Positions 9,303 to 19,331 are shown, numbered from the stretch's first letter. The stretch is 64,000 nucleotides of DNA from Alteromonas sp. ASW11-130 (GCF_026183735.1 NZ_JAPFRE010000045.1:186001-250000), one strand, 5' to 3'. Notes: a model not told the origin generated them from the letters alone. Made by a program: numbers and translations.

Positions 9303-10424
9303 TTATATAGACAAACTTTTTAACATGTCTATGGCAGGCTGAAAATCTGGTTGGCTTTTTAATAATGTTTTCAATGTCCCTTTAGCCGCCGCCACCTCCC
9401 CTAGCTGTTGCTGAGTCTGTGCAATCTTCATGTCTAACTTAGGATGTTTAAGACTAGATTGGGCCACTTGCATAAGATCAAGCGCACGTTCAAGTTGGCT
9501 GTCTGTATTCGCTACTTCGGTATAGTAATAGCCATACATGCCAATCAAATTCATTTGGTATTGCTCAGGCTGGTGTTCAAATTTAGTAATAGCCTTTCCG
9601 TCCCCCGCTAAAAACTCTGCGATAACAGTTAAAGTACGATCCTCAGTATACGGAGTACTTTGCACAGGGGTTAATCCTAATTTTTCGACCACTTTATTAG
9701 CAACGTCGACCGTAGAAGTAGGGTTTTGCCCGGTGATAAGGCGTCCGTCAACAGCCACATGGCTTAACATAATTTCACTGGACTCAAATTTTGCGCCTCT
9801 TTCTATTAGTTTATCTTCTAGTAAAAATGCAAACTCGTTAATCCACTTTTTACCGAAAAGCTGCTCTTCTTCATTCGTGAAACTGTTAACTTCTTTATCC
9901 GCGACCAAATAACTTCCGTCCGCTAGTTTTATGTCCACTAATGCTGCCGGACCATGGCAAACGGCAGCTACCACCCCATCCTGCTGCCATATATCAGCAA
10001 TCACATGTTGAAGCGCTTTATCTTTAGGTAAATCGAACATGGCGCCTTTGCCTCCGACCACAAATACTGCGGCATAATCACTCGCATCTACGGCACTCGT
10101 GGCAAGTGTTTGCTTTAGTTTTTGCATAGCAGTGGGGTCGGCTAACACCTCGGCATTGTATGGCTTGTCTGCATCGTATTTATCGGCAATAGGTGCTCCA
10201 CCTGCGGGGCTGGCAATATCTACGTGCAAGCCATTACGTTTGAATACAAGGTACGCTTTGGCGAACTCGTCAAATTCGAAGCCAGGCGCAACGTCTCCGG
10301 CATCTTCCCCATTACTGCTGAGTACAACCAGAACTTTCTGCTCTTCTTTCGCTACAACAGTTAGTGCACAAAAATAAGTGAGCAGGCCAAGAACTGCGAA
10401 TATTATTTGTTTAGCATTCATCAT
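9303..10424 (-). CDS. Exported DJ-1/PfpI-family protein with C-terminal helical extension
   Basis: The 373-residue product carries a signal peptide (about 1-25, ending VVAKEE). A DJ-1/PfpI class I GATase domain follows (about 29-245) with nucleophile-type Cys156-His157 in AAVCHGPAAL and an upstream glutamate in FEFDEF, as in Hsp31-type enzymes. The last about 100 residues are a helical, TPR-like segment. Most DJ-1 family members are cytosolic, so the signal peptide is notable. A strong AAGGAG precedes two adjacent ATG codons. It lies between a transporter pair and a two-component system. A glyoxalase, protease or chaperone role cannot be decided from sequence. Confidence 0.82.
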   Translation of the reverse strand: MMNAKQIIFAVLGLLTYFCALTVVAKEEQKVLVVLSSNGEDAGDVAPGFEFDEFAKAYLVFKRNGLHVDIASPAGGAPIADKYDADKPYNAEVLADPTAMQKLKQTLATSAVDASDYAAVFVVGGKGAMFDLPKDKALQHVIADIWQQDGVVAAVCHGPAALVDIKLADGSYLVADKEVNSFTNEEEQLFGKKWINEFAFLLEDKLIERGAKFESSEIMLSHVAVDGRLITGQNPTSTVDVANKVVEKLGLTPVQSTPYTEDRTLTVIAEFLAGDGKAITKFEHQPEQYQMNLIGMYGYYYTEVANTDSQLERALDLMQVAQSSLKHPKLDMKIAQTQQQLGEVAAAKGTLKTLLKSQPDFQPAIDMLKSLSI

Positions 10425-10484
10425 CTTTCTCCTTTGTTATCGCTGATAATCGCAGCTTTCCTGTGAAAAATATGTGAAGCCAGA

Positions 10485-12983
10485 CTAACTTTCAGACATA
10501 AGTTGTCTAACGCTACTATTTAACGATTTTCTACTTGCCACTAAGCCTATTATCGTCACCGAGGTTAAAATGATGAAAAGCGTCCCAACCAGCCAATACA
10601 TATCGGGATAATACGGCATTGAAAACTGGGATTGATAAATTAATAACCCGGCCAAATAGGTTCCTAAGATCGCGCCTATTGCTGCAATAGAAGCGGTAAT
10701 AAGCCATTCGAAAACAGTTAAACGAAAGCACGTGGACCGGCTCAGGCCAAAGCTAAGAATGATGCTGTTTTTCTTTTTGTCCTTGGTTTCAGCCGCTTTG
10801 ACGGTGGCCATGATAACTATTGCGGCCAGTAAAATTATAATAAATGAAAAGCCACTGACCACCTTGGTTACCATGCCCAATACATTATCGAAACGAAGCA
10901 TCAGTTCTTTTAATGACACCATGCGTAAAGAGGGGTGATGTCGCCAAAGCTCACTCAGCTGTGCCCAGTCTTTCTCTGCAAGCTCCATGCTTGCCATACT
11001 GTATTCAGCAGCATCTAACTGTTGTAATGCGGCCGACGGAATTTGCATCCAAAAAGTGATTACCCCTTTACCTGATTGATATTCGTGAGTAGCGACAATA
11101 GTAAACGTTACGCTTTTTGAACCAATAAAAAAGGTCAACTGGTCGCCTAAGCTCAGCTTTAAATCTACCATCACTTCTTTTTCCACAGAGATTTGTTGCC
11201 AGTGAGCGGTGTCAGGCTGCCACCATTTTCCATCGACAATGCGATTATTCGCAGGAATATTATCACTCCAGTGCAACCTTATTGGACGCGCTAAGGTGGC
11301 TGCACTTTCACTAGGCCTGCCAATAAAATCAAGCAGTGGGGTCGCATTTACTTCGAGTAATTTGGCATAGATGAAAGGTTTTTGCTGACGAAGTGCAATC
11401 TGCTTTTGTTCAGCCCATTGGTTGATGAAATTCATCTGTGTTTTTGTCGCCTGGGTGATTAATACATTACCATCGTGTTGCCTGGTGTAATTTCCCATTG
11501 ATGCGCCAAAGTCTTTTAACAGCATCAGCGTAAACAGCAATAAGAAACAACACAGCCCTATCCCTAATATTTGCGTGCTTTTACTCACTATGCGCTGGCG
11601 CATCATGAAAAGTGTAAAAGGGATCAACCCTGACACACTTCGCGTCAAGCGTTCTAACAAATACAACGAAGCCCAGCTAATTGCGATTAATACTACAACA
11701 CTGAAAAGTGTGGCGAGCACGACCATTAGCGTAAGCGTATAATTATCCGAATACAAAAGCGTGATAACGCATAGCCCCAGCAGTGCGGTTAACTGACTCT
11801 TCCATTGGCGTTTTGTCGAATGCTCGCCCTTTAGTAACTGTGCGGGTGAGCATTTCAATAGCGCTAACCAAACCCGAGAATGGAACAACATAAATACCAC
11901 CGCCACAATAGCGATTGAACTAAACGGCGCTTTCACATCCCATACCCACTCGATTCCGTTAAACGTGTTCCCTAGCCATTTAATGGTCAGCCAGTGCAAA
12001 CCAGCAGAAAACAGGAGCACAACAGGAAGCATCCAAAGAAACCCAAATATCCACTTAAACCATGACACCATCAGACCCATTGATTTTGAAGCCGTCATGC
12101 TCATACATAGCGCAGAAAAAAACTGATCCTTGCGCACATGTACATGGGAAAGCTGCTCTATCCCAATCGCAGCCATAAAGAAAAGAATGATAGATGCCAG
12201 CCCCATAAAGTTTTCAGCTCTTATCCAAAATAGAGCTAACGGATGCCCGCCACGCTTATGGTGCACTTTTGCAGCGGGGGCATTTTCCGCCTGCCACGTT
12301 AATATTTTTTCAATATTGTTCTGATCTGCTGCGATAAGATAGCGATGTTGAATCACTTCTTCAGGAAAATGTAACGAAGGTAAATCTTTGACGTTCATCA
12401 TGGCCCGCATCTCAACATTGTGAGATTCCATCAGTCGATCCGGTTCGTGCAATAAGATTCGGGAAACGTGAAAACTGTGATTACCTAATTGAAGAGTGTC
12501 GCCCACCTTTACACCCAAAACAGTCATCAGTCTGGGTTCGAGCCAAATGCTCCCTGATTCGGGCACGCTTATTCTACCTGAGCCTGGTTTGTCACTGTGC
12601 TCTTCATCAAACCTCTGCGTTGCCTGTATTTCACCCTGTAACGGGTAATCCATGTCGACAGCTTTCAGCAATACCTGCTGCCATTGTTCATTATTGGTCA
12701 GCATGGCTTTAAGCTGCCGCGTATGAACAACGTCCTTCGCCAGAACGTTTAACTGTTGAAGTTGAGCAGGGGTAAATGGTTGCGAATGAGACAGCACCAC
12801 ATCTGCGCCAAGCAAAGATTGTAAATTTTGTTCTAGAAAATGTTGGATATTGGCACTGGTGAGACTTAAGGTAATAATAAATACCAATAAAATTCCTTGG
12901 GTCCACCGTAGCAATACTTGGTGGCTTGCGTACTTTTCCTGTTGAAAAAGATACCATGCTAACGTTAAGGCATTCTTCAACAT
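10485..12983 (-). CDS. YbbP-type ABC transporter permease (FtsX-like)
   Basis: The 832-residue protein has about ten membrane helices. The first (about 27-45) is followed by a large periplasmic MacB-core-like domain (LLGADVVLSHSQPFTPAQLQQL). Clusters of helices lie between about 255 and 490. A second periplasmic domain (about 500-690) and three C-terminal helices (about 705-825) complete it. The length and duplicated FtsX plan fit YbbP, which pairs with YbbA in E. coli. Its start overlaps the ATPase gene by seven bases. Such systems act mechanically on periplasmic or membrane substrates; the substrate is unknown. Confidence 0.85.
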   Translation of the reverse strand: MLKNALTLAWYLFQQEKYASHQVLLRWTQGILLVFIITLSLTSANIQHFLEQNLQSLLGADVVLSHSQPFTPAQLQQLNVLAKDVVHTRQLKAMLTNNEQWQQVLLKAVDMDYPLQGEIQATQRFDEEHSDKPGSGRISVPESGSIWLEPRLMTVLGVKVGDTLQLGNHSFHVSRILLHEPDRLMESHNVEMRAMMNVKDLPSLHFPEEVIQHRYLIAADQNNIEKILTWQAENAPAAKVHHKRGGHPLALFWIRAENFMGLASIILFFMAAIGIEQLSHVHVRKDQFFSALCMSMTASKSMGLMVSWFKWIFGFLWMLPVVLLFSAGLHWLTIKWLGNTFNGIEWVWDVKAPFSSIAIVAVVFMLFHSRVWLALLKCSPAQLLKGEHSTKRQWKSQLTALLGLCVITLLYSDNYTLTLMVVLATLFSVVVLIAISWASLYLLERLTRSVSGLIPFTLFMMRQRIVSKSTQILGIGLCCFLLLFTLMLLKDFGASMGNYTRQHDGNVLITQATKTQMNFINQWAEQKQIALRQQKPFIYAKLLEVNATPLLDFIGRPSESAATLARPIRLHWSDNIPANNRIVDGKWWQPDTAHWQQISVEKEVMVDLKLSLGDQLTFFIGSKSVTFTIVATHEYQSGKGVITFWMQIPSAALQQLDAAEYSMASMELAEKDWAQLSELWRHHPSLRMVSLKELMLRFDNVLGMVTKVVSGFSFIIILLAAIVIMATVKAAETKDKKKNSIILSFGLSRSTCFRLTVFEWLITASIAAIGAILGTYLAGLLIYQSQFSMPYYPDMYWLVGTLFIILTSVTIIGLVASRKSLNSSVRQLMSES

Positions 12984-13663
12984 TGGGCTAACCTCAGCGT
13001 ACTGTTGGTCAGTTGAGTACAGGTTCCCAATTCAAGGTGATATACATGCTCAGCCCGTTGCGCCAAGCTTTCGCTATGGGTGACCACTACTAGAGCGGCA
13101 TTATGTTGCTCACAACAGGAAAATAAAAGGTCAGCAATTTCATTGGCATTTTCAGAGTCAAGATTACCGGTAGGTTCATCGGCAAATATAAATTTGGGGT
13201 TAAACACCAAGGCCCTGGCTATCGCCACGCGTTGTTGCTCGCCTCCACTTAATGATGAAGGCTTGTGATGAAGCCGGCTTGCTAAACCAACTTTTGCTAA
13301 CCATTCTTCGGCTTTATCTTCAGCGTATTTTTCTCCTCTCAATTTTAGTGGCAACGCAACATTACTTAATGCCGAGAGTTCGGGCAGTAGATGAAATTGC
13401 TGGAAGATGAAACCTATATCGTTGCGTAGCGCATCCAGCTTACGCGTTTTATTTGATTGCATATAACAAAGCCGACCGGAAAAAGGCTTTTCAAGCCCAG
13501 ACATAATCATCAACAAGCTGGTCTTCCCAGTTCCCGAGGGACCACTTATCGCGTAGGACGTTCCCTGCTCTATGGTTAGATTAAGATCGCTGAAGAGCGT
13601 TATGCGCGAGCTATTATCAATGAATTGTTGGCTCACATTTTTTAACTGGATCTGACTTGGCAT
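12977..13663 (-). CDS. YbbA/LolD-type ABC transporter ATPase
   Basis: The 228-residue protein has Walker A at 41-48 (GPSGTGKT), a Q-loop in [10 protein letters not shown], the LSGGE signature at 138-142 and Walker B ending in ADEPTG at 161-166. The MacB/LolD group uses such ATPases to drive FtsX-like permeases. The length equals that of E. coli YbbA. It is the first gene of a minus-strand run of five: ATPase, permease, DJ-1-like protein, response regulator, kinase. A 235-base region separates it from the divergent tex gene. Confidence 0.93.
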   Translation of the reverse strand: MPSQIQLKNVSQQFIDNSSRITLFSDLNLTIEQGTSYAISGPSGTGKTSLLMIMSGLEKPFSGRLCYMQSNKTRKLDALRNDIGFIFQQFHLLPELSALSNVALPLKLRGEKYAEDKAEEWLAKVGLASRLHHKPSSLSGGEQQRVAIARALVFNPKFIFADEPTGNLDSENANEIADLLFSCCEQHNAALVVVTHSESLAQRAEHVYHLELGTCTQLTNSTLRLAQC

Positions 13664-13898
13664 TGCTCGCTCGTTTTTTTACGTTTCTTAGAATAAGTAA
13701 ACTAATCCACCGTGTGTGAAATAGTTGTGAAAGTAAAAACGACCCGATATTTTTATTTAGAAAAAACTTGCCTGATTTTAATCTTCCCCCTTATCGCATC
13801 AATGCTATACTGCGCCTCTTGTTTTTGCGTGAAATGAACCTATCTCTTGGCTCAGACATTCATTCTTCAGCCCTAATTAAACATTCATTTGATAATCT

Positions 13899-16223
13899 AT
13901 GATCATATCGACTATTGCGAAAGAACTGGCAGTTAAAGAAAGCCAGATTGAAGCTGCCGTTAATCTACTTGATGGAGGCGCCACTGTTCCCTTTATTGCC
14001 CGATACAGAAAAGAAGCGACTCAGGGGTTGGATGATACTCAGTTACGTAACCTTCAACAGCGTTTAACTTACTTGCGGGAATTGGAAGATCGCCGCAACG
14101 TAATTCTTAAGTCAATTGACGAACAGGGTAAGTTAAGCGACGAATTAGCGGCGCAAATTAAAGGGGCGGACAGTAAAACCACGCTGGAAGATTTATATCT
14201 TCCTTATAAGCCTCGTCGTCGTACCAAGGGGCAAATTGCTATTGAAGCAGGGCTTGAGCCGTTGGCTGACAATTTGTTTGCTAACCCAGAATTGAACCCT
14301 GAAGATGAAGCTCAGTCATTTGTTGATTCCGAAAAAGGCGTCGCTGATACCAAAGCAGCGCTGGAAGGTGCACGCTTTATTTTAATGGAACGTTTTGCTG
14401 AAGACGCAGGGTTGTTAGCCAAGGTTCGTCGCTACCTTATTGACAACGCCCTGATGGTCAGTTCTGTGGTGCCTGGTAAAGAAAAAGAAGCGGCCAAATA
14501 CAAAGACTATTTTGAGCATCAGGAAAAATATAAAACCGTTCCTTCGCACCGTGCATTAGCCATGTTCCGTGGTCGAAATGAAGGCATGCTGCACATCCAA
14601 CTCAATGCTGATCCAGCGAATGAATCTGCCAGCCAGCATTCAGAGTGTGAAAACATTATTGCAGAACATGTCGGCATTCAGGATAAAGGCCGTCCCGCTG
14701 ATGCCTTCTTGCAGCAAGTGGTGAAGTGGACCTGGAAAATTAAAATCGGCATGCACATGGAAACAGAGCTATTCGCCAGTTTACGAGAAAGAGCCGACGA
14801 AGAAGCCATTAATGTGTTTGCCAAAAATCTGAACGATTTGCTGATGGCTGCTCCGGCTGGTTCACGCGTTACCATGGGCCTGGATCCCGGTTTACGTACT
14901 GGCGTTAAAGTAGCCATTGTAGATGCTACTGGTAAAGTATTGACGACTAACACTATTTATCCTCACGCGCCGCAAAATCAGTGGGATAAATCTTTACGTA
15001 CCCTGGCGGTGTTGTGCCAACAACATAAAGTCACCTTGATCAGTATCGGGAATGGTACGGGTTCGCGCGAAACCGACAAGCTGGTAGCAGAAATGCTTAA
15101 AGCTAACCCTGAACTTAAAGCGCAGAAAATTGTAGTCAGTGAAGCTGGCGCTTCAGTTTATTCTGCCTCTGAATTAGCGTCGCGAGAACTACCAGAGCTT
15201 GATGTATCCCTACGCGGGGCTGTTTCGATAGCCCGCCGTCTGCAAGACCCTTTGGCCGAATTAGTTAAAATTGAGCCTAAGGCCATTGGTGTCGGTCAAT
15301 ATCAGCATGATGTTAGCCAGAGCCAACTAGGTAAGTCTCTTGATCAGGTAATCGAGGACTGTGTTAATGCAGTAGGTGTAGACTTGAACACCGCATCACC
15401 GGCGTTACTCAGTTACGTTTCTGGATTGAACAAAACGCTGGCGAATAACATTGTTATGTTCCGTAATAGCAATGGTGCATTTGCTGATCGCAAAGCGTTG
15501 TTAAAAGTTGAGCGTTTAGGCCCGAAAGCGTTCGAACAAGCAGCTGGATTCCTACGCATTAACGAAGGTACCAATCCGCTTGATCGCTCTGCGGTACACC
15601 CTGAAGCCTACCCGGTTATCGATAAAATCGTTTCGCAAACCAATGTTGCGGTGAATGATTTAATTGGCAACACCGAGTTGTTGAAGAAGCTATCCCCGGA
15701 TACCTTCACAGATGAACAATTTGGTTTACCCACTGTTAAAGATATTCTTAAAGAGTTGGATAAGCCAGGCCGTGATCCACGCCCTGAATTTAAGACTGCT
15801 TCCTTTAAAGAAGGTGTGGAGACTATCGCCGATCTTAAACCGGGTATGATTTTAGAAGGCGTGGTCAGCAACGTAGCGAATTTCGGTGCTTTTGTTGATG
15901 TAGGTGTGCATCAGGATGGTTTAGTGCATATTTCAGCACTAACCAATAAGTTCATTTCTGATCCACGCGAAGTGGTAAAGGCTGGTGATATCGTTAAAGT
16001 CAAAGTGATGGAAGTCGACGTAGAGCGTAAACGTATTTCCTTCACCATGCGGCTTGACGAAACGCCTGCCCCAGCTAAAGCAGCCGCACCTAAAGGTAAA
16101 TCAGCGACGCCACGCTCTCCCAATAAAGGACACAATAAAGGCCCCCGTAAACCGGCGCAAACACAAAATGCTGCTATGGGTAATGCCTTTGCCGATGCGT
16201 TTGCTAAAGCGAAGCAGAAGTAA
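13899..16223 (+). CDS. tex: Transcription accessory protein Tex, RNA-binding
   Basis: The 774-residue protein has the Tex N-terminal helical domain ([21 protein letters not shown]), a YqgF-type RNase H-like domain with [16 protein letters not shown], helix-hairpin-helix motifs ([21 protein letters not shown]) and a C-terminal S1 domain ([21 protein letters not shown], about 645-715). A basic proline- and lysine-rich tail follows. Tex binds nucleic acids and affects transcription, but its mechanism is not settled. It is monocistronic with its own terminator. The start codon has little Shine-Dalgarno support but fits the family N-terminus. Confidence 0.95.
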   Translation: MIISTIAKELAVKESQIEAAVNLLDGGATVPFIARYRKEATQGLDDTQLRNLQQRLTYLRELEDRRNVILKSIDEQGKLSDELAAQIKGADSKTTLEDLYLPYKPRRRTKGQIAIEAGLEPLADNLFANPELNPEDEAQSFVDSEKGVADTKAALEGARFILMERFAEDAGLLAKVRRYLIDNALMVSSVVPGKEKEAAKYKDYFEHQEKYKTVPSHRALAMFRGRNEGMLHIQLNADPANESASQHSECENIIAEHVGIQDKGRPADAFLQQVVKWTWKIKIGMHMETELFASLRERADEEAINVFAKNLNDLLMAAPAGSRVTMGLDPGLRTGVKVAIVDATGKVLTTNTIYPHAPQNQWDKSLRTLAVLCQQHKVTLISIGNGTGSRETDKLVAEMLKANPELKAQKIVVSEAGASVYSASELASRELPELDVSLRGAVSIARRLQDPLAELVKIEPKAIGVGQYQHDVSQSQLGKSLDQVIEDCVNAVGVDLNTASPALLSYVSGLNKTLANNIVMFRNSNGAFADRKALLKVERLGPKAFEQAAGFLRINEGTNPLDRSAVHPEAYPVIDKIVSQTNVAVNDLIGNTELLKKLSPDTFTDEQFGLPTVKDILKELDKPGRDPRPEFKTASFKEGVETIADLKPGMILEGVVSNVANFGAFVDVGVHQDGLVHISALTNKFISDPREVVKAGDIVKVKVMEVDVERKRISFTMRLDETPAPAKAAAPKGKSATPRSPNKGHNKGPRKPAQTQNAAMGNAFADAFAKAKQK

Positions 16224-16260
16224 GTTTATACGTTTTACTTTTATACATAAAAGAAAATGG

Positions 16261-16288
16261 AGGGATGCAATGTGTCTGCGTCCCTTTT
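16261..16288 (+). terminator. Rho-independent terminator of tex
   Basis: The stem AGGGATGCA (16261-16269) pairs with TGCGTCCCT (16277-16285) through one T-G wobble and is followed by a T-run. Confidence 0.75.
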
Positions 16289-16357
16289 ATTGCACTAATT
16301 AGCTTTCTCATTCAAACAATTCGCCATCAAGATCACGGTGTTTTGCTGCAACTTTTC

Positions 16358-16384
16358 GGCATCCCGATGAAAATCGGGACCTCC
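16358..16384 (+). repeat. REP-like palindrome, copy 1
   Basis: The stem TCCCGAT pairs with ATCGGGA around a GAAA tetraloop, followed by a CTCC tail. It matches the reverse complement of the element at 16462-16488, with compensatory stem changes. Confidence 0.6.
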
Positions 16385-16461
16385 TCACTTGTTACTGCGA
16401 ACGTAAATAGAAGGTATGATTTCGATACGCAGGGGAATGGGGATGTCAGGTTTCTAATGAA

Positions 16462-16488
16462 GGAGATCGTGATTTTCATCACGATGAC
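16462..16488 (-). repeat. REP-like palindrome, copy 2 (inverted)
   Basis: The stem ATCGTGAT pairs with ATCACGAT around a TTTC loop (GAAA on the minus strand) with a leading GGAG. It is inverted relative to copy 1, about 77 bases away, giving a REPIN-like pair. Confidence 0.6.
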
Positions 16489-16495
16489 GGAGGCT

Positions 16496-16527
16496 GGCCG
16501 GTGACGGGGTTGGCCGATGACGGGGTT
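16496..16527 (+). repeat. 16-bp tandem repeat, two units
   Basis: Two adjacent 16-base units, GGCCGGTGACGGGGTT and GGCCGATGACGGGGTT, differ at one position. They sit between the palindrome pair and the stop codon of the next gene. Confidence 0.8.
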
Positions 16528-16537
16528 GGATATTACG

Positions 16538-17374
16538 CTAAGCGCTTGCTGAGAAACCCTCGTTTCTTGGTGCTGATATGGTTTGATAAAACTGTTGAAT
16601 AACGCCTGTTCTAATGGCCAAATCACCTTCTTTAGCTATATTTTTAGATGGCGTATTGTCTAAATCAGATAAGCTTGCCTTTAATCCCGCTGTTGAGGAC
16701 GTTTGTGTCTTTTCTTTAGCTAATTCAGCTTTTGCTTCGGCAGATTTTTGTTCCGCCTCAGCAGCCACTTTTAAATCTTGTTGAGAGGGTTGCTCAGGTG
16801 CCAGCGCTGCTGCCCGCACTTGTTCCATCTTTTGAATGGTTTTCTCTGGGGACGCGGCTTCAGAAATATCGATAGACACTTCGCCGCCTACGGCGTAACG
16901 TTTGCCATCTGGGCCTTGCTTATATTCATATTGAGGCGAACCTGCGTACTGCCCACCTACGGAAGCGTGTGCTTCTTCATGACGCCGCACTTCTGCATCG
17001 CGATCTTTTAATTCTTTAAGCTGTTGTTCTTCAGCTTGTTGTTTTTGTTTATCTTCGGCGCTTTCTTTACCTGCACTTTCACCATTGGCTGCGTCTTGCT
17101 GTTTACCACTATTTGCGGCATCTTCCTGTTGGCCAAATGCTTCACTTACCTGAGGCTGTATTTGGGGCTTTTCATACACGAATGGACCGCTAGGTTGGCC
17201 AGGTGAGCGCGCACGGTCAGAATCTGAACCAAGCCCTTTATTGTTATCGCCTTGCTCTGCTGTGGAGGTGGCGGGAATAGTTTCTCTAGAAAGGTTGTCA
17301 CGACGCGCTGCCTCCGTATTGACGTTGGCAGTGCTAAACACCACATTGGTAGGGATGGGCGTGACAATATTCAT
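16538..17374 (-). CDS. SprA-related putative metalloprotease
   Basis: The 278-residue protein has a low-complexity N-terminal half rich in Q, E, A and K, then a compact domain with a zinc-protease-like HEEAH motif at 132-136. The motif sits in [20 protein letters not shown] and is followed by [21 protein letters not shown]. This is the conserved block of the SprA-related family, often annotated as a putative metalloprotease. There is no signal peptide. It lies ten bases downstream of a small flagellar-rod-like gene on the same strand, so the two probably form an operon. Activity and substrate are unproven. Confidence 0.75.
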   Translation of the reverse strand: MNIVTPIPTNVVFSTANVNTEAARRDNLSRETIPATSTAEQGDNNKGLGSDSDRARSPGQPSGPFVYEKPQIQPQVSEAFGQQEDAANSGKQQDAANGESAGKESAEDKQKQQAEEQQLKELKDRDAEVRRHEEAHASVGGQYAGSPQYEYKQGPDGKRYAVGGEVSIDISEAASPEKTIQKMEQVRAAALAPEQPSQQDLKVAAEAEQKSAEAKAELAKEKTQTSSTAGLKASLSDLDNTPSKNIAKEGDLAIRTGVIQQFYQTISAPRNEGFSASA

Positions 17375-17383
17375 CAGCGCTTC

Positions 17384-17686
17384 TTACGCTAGGATATCAA
17401 TGATAGTACCGAGATTGTCAAAAGAAGTGCCTAATACTTTTGCATTAGCTTCGGCGTTGATACTTCCCATCTTCAACGATACTAAATCGGAAGTCATGTT
17501 GCCTGCTGGAGCAGACGACTGACCTGATGTACTCGAACCACTTCCACTTTGGTTCTGACTTTCTGAAGTTTGCATGGTACGTTCAGCGATATTCTCTGAG
17601 GCTTGCGTAATATCTGCCTGAGCTTGTTGAAGACCACTATAGCCTGCCGCAATAGCCGACCCTATACCTGAATCAATACTGTTCAA
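17384..17686 (-). CDS. Small flagellar rod/hook-like protein
   Basis: The 100-residue product begins with a segment like the N-terminal helix of flagellar rod and hook proteins (AAGYSGLQQAQADITQASENIA). It ends with a segment like their C-terminal helix (DLVSLKMGSINAEANAKVLGTSFDNLGTIIDILA). The middle is a serine, glycine and glutamine linker. The globular domain found in FlgC, FlgG or FlgE is absent. It may be a miniature axial-protein-like factor exported with, or packing against, such proteins, but this is inference. It precedes the SprA-type gene by ten bases. Confidence 0.65.
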   Translation of the reverse strand: MNSIDSGIGSAIAAGYSGLQQAQADITQASENIAERTMQTSESQNQSGSGSSTSGQSSAPAGNMTSDLVSLKMGSINAEANAKVLGTSFDNLGTIIDILA

Positions 17687-17791
17687 AATACTTCTACCTC
17701 TTACTACCCGAGGCTAATTATTATACAAATCGGTGTTAATTAAAAAGGCAATTCCGCCAAAACGGCCTATTTAGCGTATCCAAAATCATAC

Positions 17792-18616
17792 TTAGGTAAG
17801 CTGGGTCATAACAAAGTGTCGTATTATATCCGCGGTCTGCTGTGGATGCGAAATAAAAGGGGCATGGGAAGCGTGCGGCAATACCACGGTATCTGCATGA
17901 GGATGCAATTTACATATCTGGTCAATACTGCTGGGTGGGACCAGGCTGTCCAGTCTGCCGTATAAACGCAAGGTGGGTTGTTTAATACGGTTTATTTCGT
18001 GGCGTAAATCTTCAGAAGATAAAAGCTTTAACCCTTCAGCCAAGGCTTTTCGGGCTGGTTCGGGAAAATCGTGAATGGCCTGTCGAATAGCTTTGATATC
18101 TTGTCTGGCAGTGGTGCTACCCATTGCTTGTATTGCTAAAAAGCGTTCAATCGTTTTTTTGTAATCCTGAGAAAGCTGCTGTTGAAACTGGGCGAGTAAC
18201 GTTGCATCGATACCTGGCCAGCCAGGTGCCTGTTCAAATTTTGGCGACGCGGCTATGGTAACCATTGCGGCGATTTTGCTCTGATGCTGTAGTGCCAGGT
18301 GTTGCGCCAGCAAACCACCAAACGACCAGCCGACAATGATAGCATCCGTTGACAGTTTAGCCGCGACCAACTCTGACAAAGCAGGCAGGGTAAAGGGTTC
18401 GGGAACCACATGACTATTATCGCCAAAGCCCGGTAAATCAATAACGGTTAACGTAAAATCTTCTTGCAAATAGGGAAATAGTTTTGCAAATGCTCCGCCA
18501 TTCATCCCCCAGCCATGTAAGAAAAACAGTTCTTTTCCTGTACCAATAGATCGACTGTTCAGCACATTGGGTTTATGAGAATCTTGCACGTCATACTTCC
18601 TAATCATTTTTTTCAA
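17792..18616 (-). CDS. bioH: Pimeloyl-ACP methyl ester esterase BioH
   Basis: The 274-residue alpha/beta hydrolase has the oxyanion-side FLHGWGMNGGAF, a nucleophile elbow GWSFGG with Ser98, an acid residue in RLYGRLDSLVP and a histidine in LPHASHAPFISHP. These are characteristic of BioH, which releases the methyl group from pimeloyl-ACP to allow biotin synthesis. It is divergent from comF with a 31-base gap, as expected from the bioH-gntX neighbourhood of E. coli. The N-terminus has about 15 extra residues, so a later start is possible. Confidence 0.88.
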   Translation of the reverse strand: MKKMIRKYDVQDSHKPNVLNSRSIGTGKELFFLHGWGMNGGAFAKLFPYLQEDFTLTVIDLPGFGDNSHVVPEPFTLPALSELVAAKLSTDAIIVGWSFGGLLAQHLALQHQSKIAAMVTIAASPKFEQAPGWPGIDATLLAQFQQQLSQDYKKTIERFLAIQAMGSTTARQDIKAIRQAIHDFPEPARKALAEGLKLLSSEDLRHEINRIKQPTLRLYGRLDSLVPPSSIDQICKLHPHADTVVLPHASHAPFISHPQQTADIIRHFVMTQLT

Positions 18617-18647
18617 CTACATACCGATATACGAGGTAAGCAGATCG

Positions 18648-19331
18648 ATGTTAAAACGCCTTTTGCCGAATTTGGCGTGTATGCTTTGTCACCAGCATAG
18701 TTCCAGCGTGGTATGTCAGTTTTGTAGATATGATACCGTGTTTTTTCATCATACTGATAAACCATCGAATTTACTGCTTCGACCAGAGGTGGCTAAATAT
18801 GTTAAGCACTCGGCAATTGATGGGTTATATTCAATTGGTCCTTACCAGTGGCCGCTTAATAAGCTGATAGGCAGGCTTAAATCGTCCCGGGACCTATTAC
18901 CGGCTGGTGTGCTGGCTGATTGGTTTGCCGAGTCGATTGCAAATGCAGATTTGCCGTTATTGCCAGAAGCTCTGTTACCTGTACCCATTACCTATTGGCG
19001 CTATTACCAACGTCGCTATAATCAAGCTGTAGAACTGGCAAACCTGATTGGAAAAAAAATTAACATCCCCGTTGATACACAATGGGCTAGACGCAAGACG
19101 GCTAAACAGCAAACGGGCCTTAATCGGCAGCAGCGGTTACAAAACTTGCGCCGGGCATATATCGTTAGTGATGGGTTACCGTATCGTCATCTAGCCATTG
19201 TAGATGATGTAATCACTACAGGCAGCACGGTAGATGTCCTTGCCAAACAACTCAAACGGGCTAATCCACGCGTTAAAATTGATGTGTGGGCGACGGCGGT
19301 AACCCTCGCCCCACTGGTTAATCGGTCTTAA
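18648..19331 (+). CDS. ComF family phosphoribosyltransferase-like protein (GntX-like)
   Basis: The 227-residue product has an N-terminal zinc-finger-like cluster (Cys11, Cys14, Cys23, Cys26) and a C-terminal type I phosphoribosyltransferase fold. The PRPP loop is AIVDDVITTGSTVDVLA and an RRYNQAVELA segment is present. ComF proteins act in DNA uptake and processing in competent bacteria; in E. coli the homologue is called GntX. Its stop overlaps the convergent M14 peptidase gene by four bases (TTAA). Confidence 0.88.
   Translation: MLKRLLPNLACMLCHQHSSSVVCQFCRYDTVFFHHTDKPSNLLLRPEVAKYVKHSAIDGLYSIGPYQWPLNKLIGRLKSSRDLLPAGVLADWFAESIANADLPLLPEALLPVPITYWRYYQRRYNQAVELANLIGKKINIPVDTQWARRKTAKQQTGLNRQQRLQNLRRAYIVSDGLPYRHLAIVDDVITTGSTVDVLAKQLKRANPRVKIDVWATAVTLAPLVNRS

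Noticed and set aside
16496-16527. Tandem 16-base units as the start of a CRISPR array
   Set aside because: Only two directly abutting units with no spacers; a simple tandem duplication.
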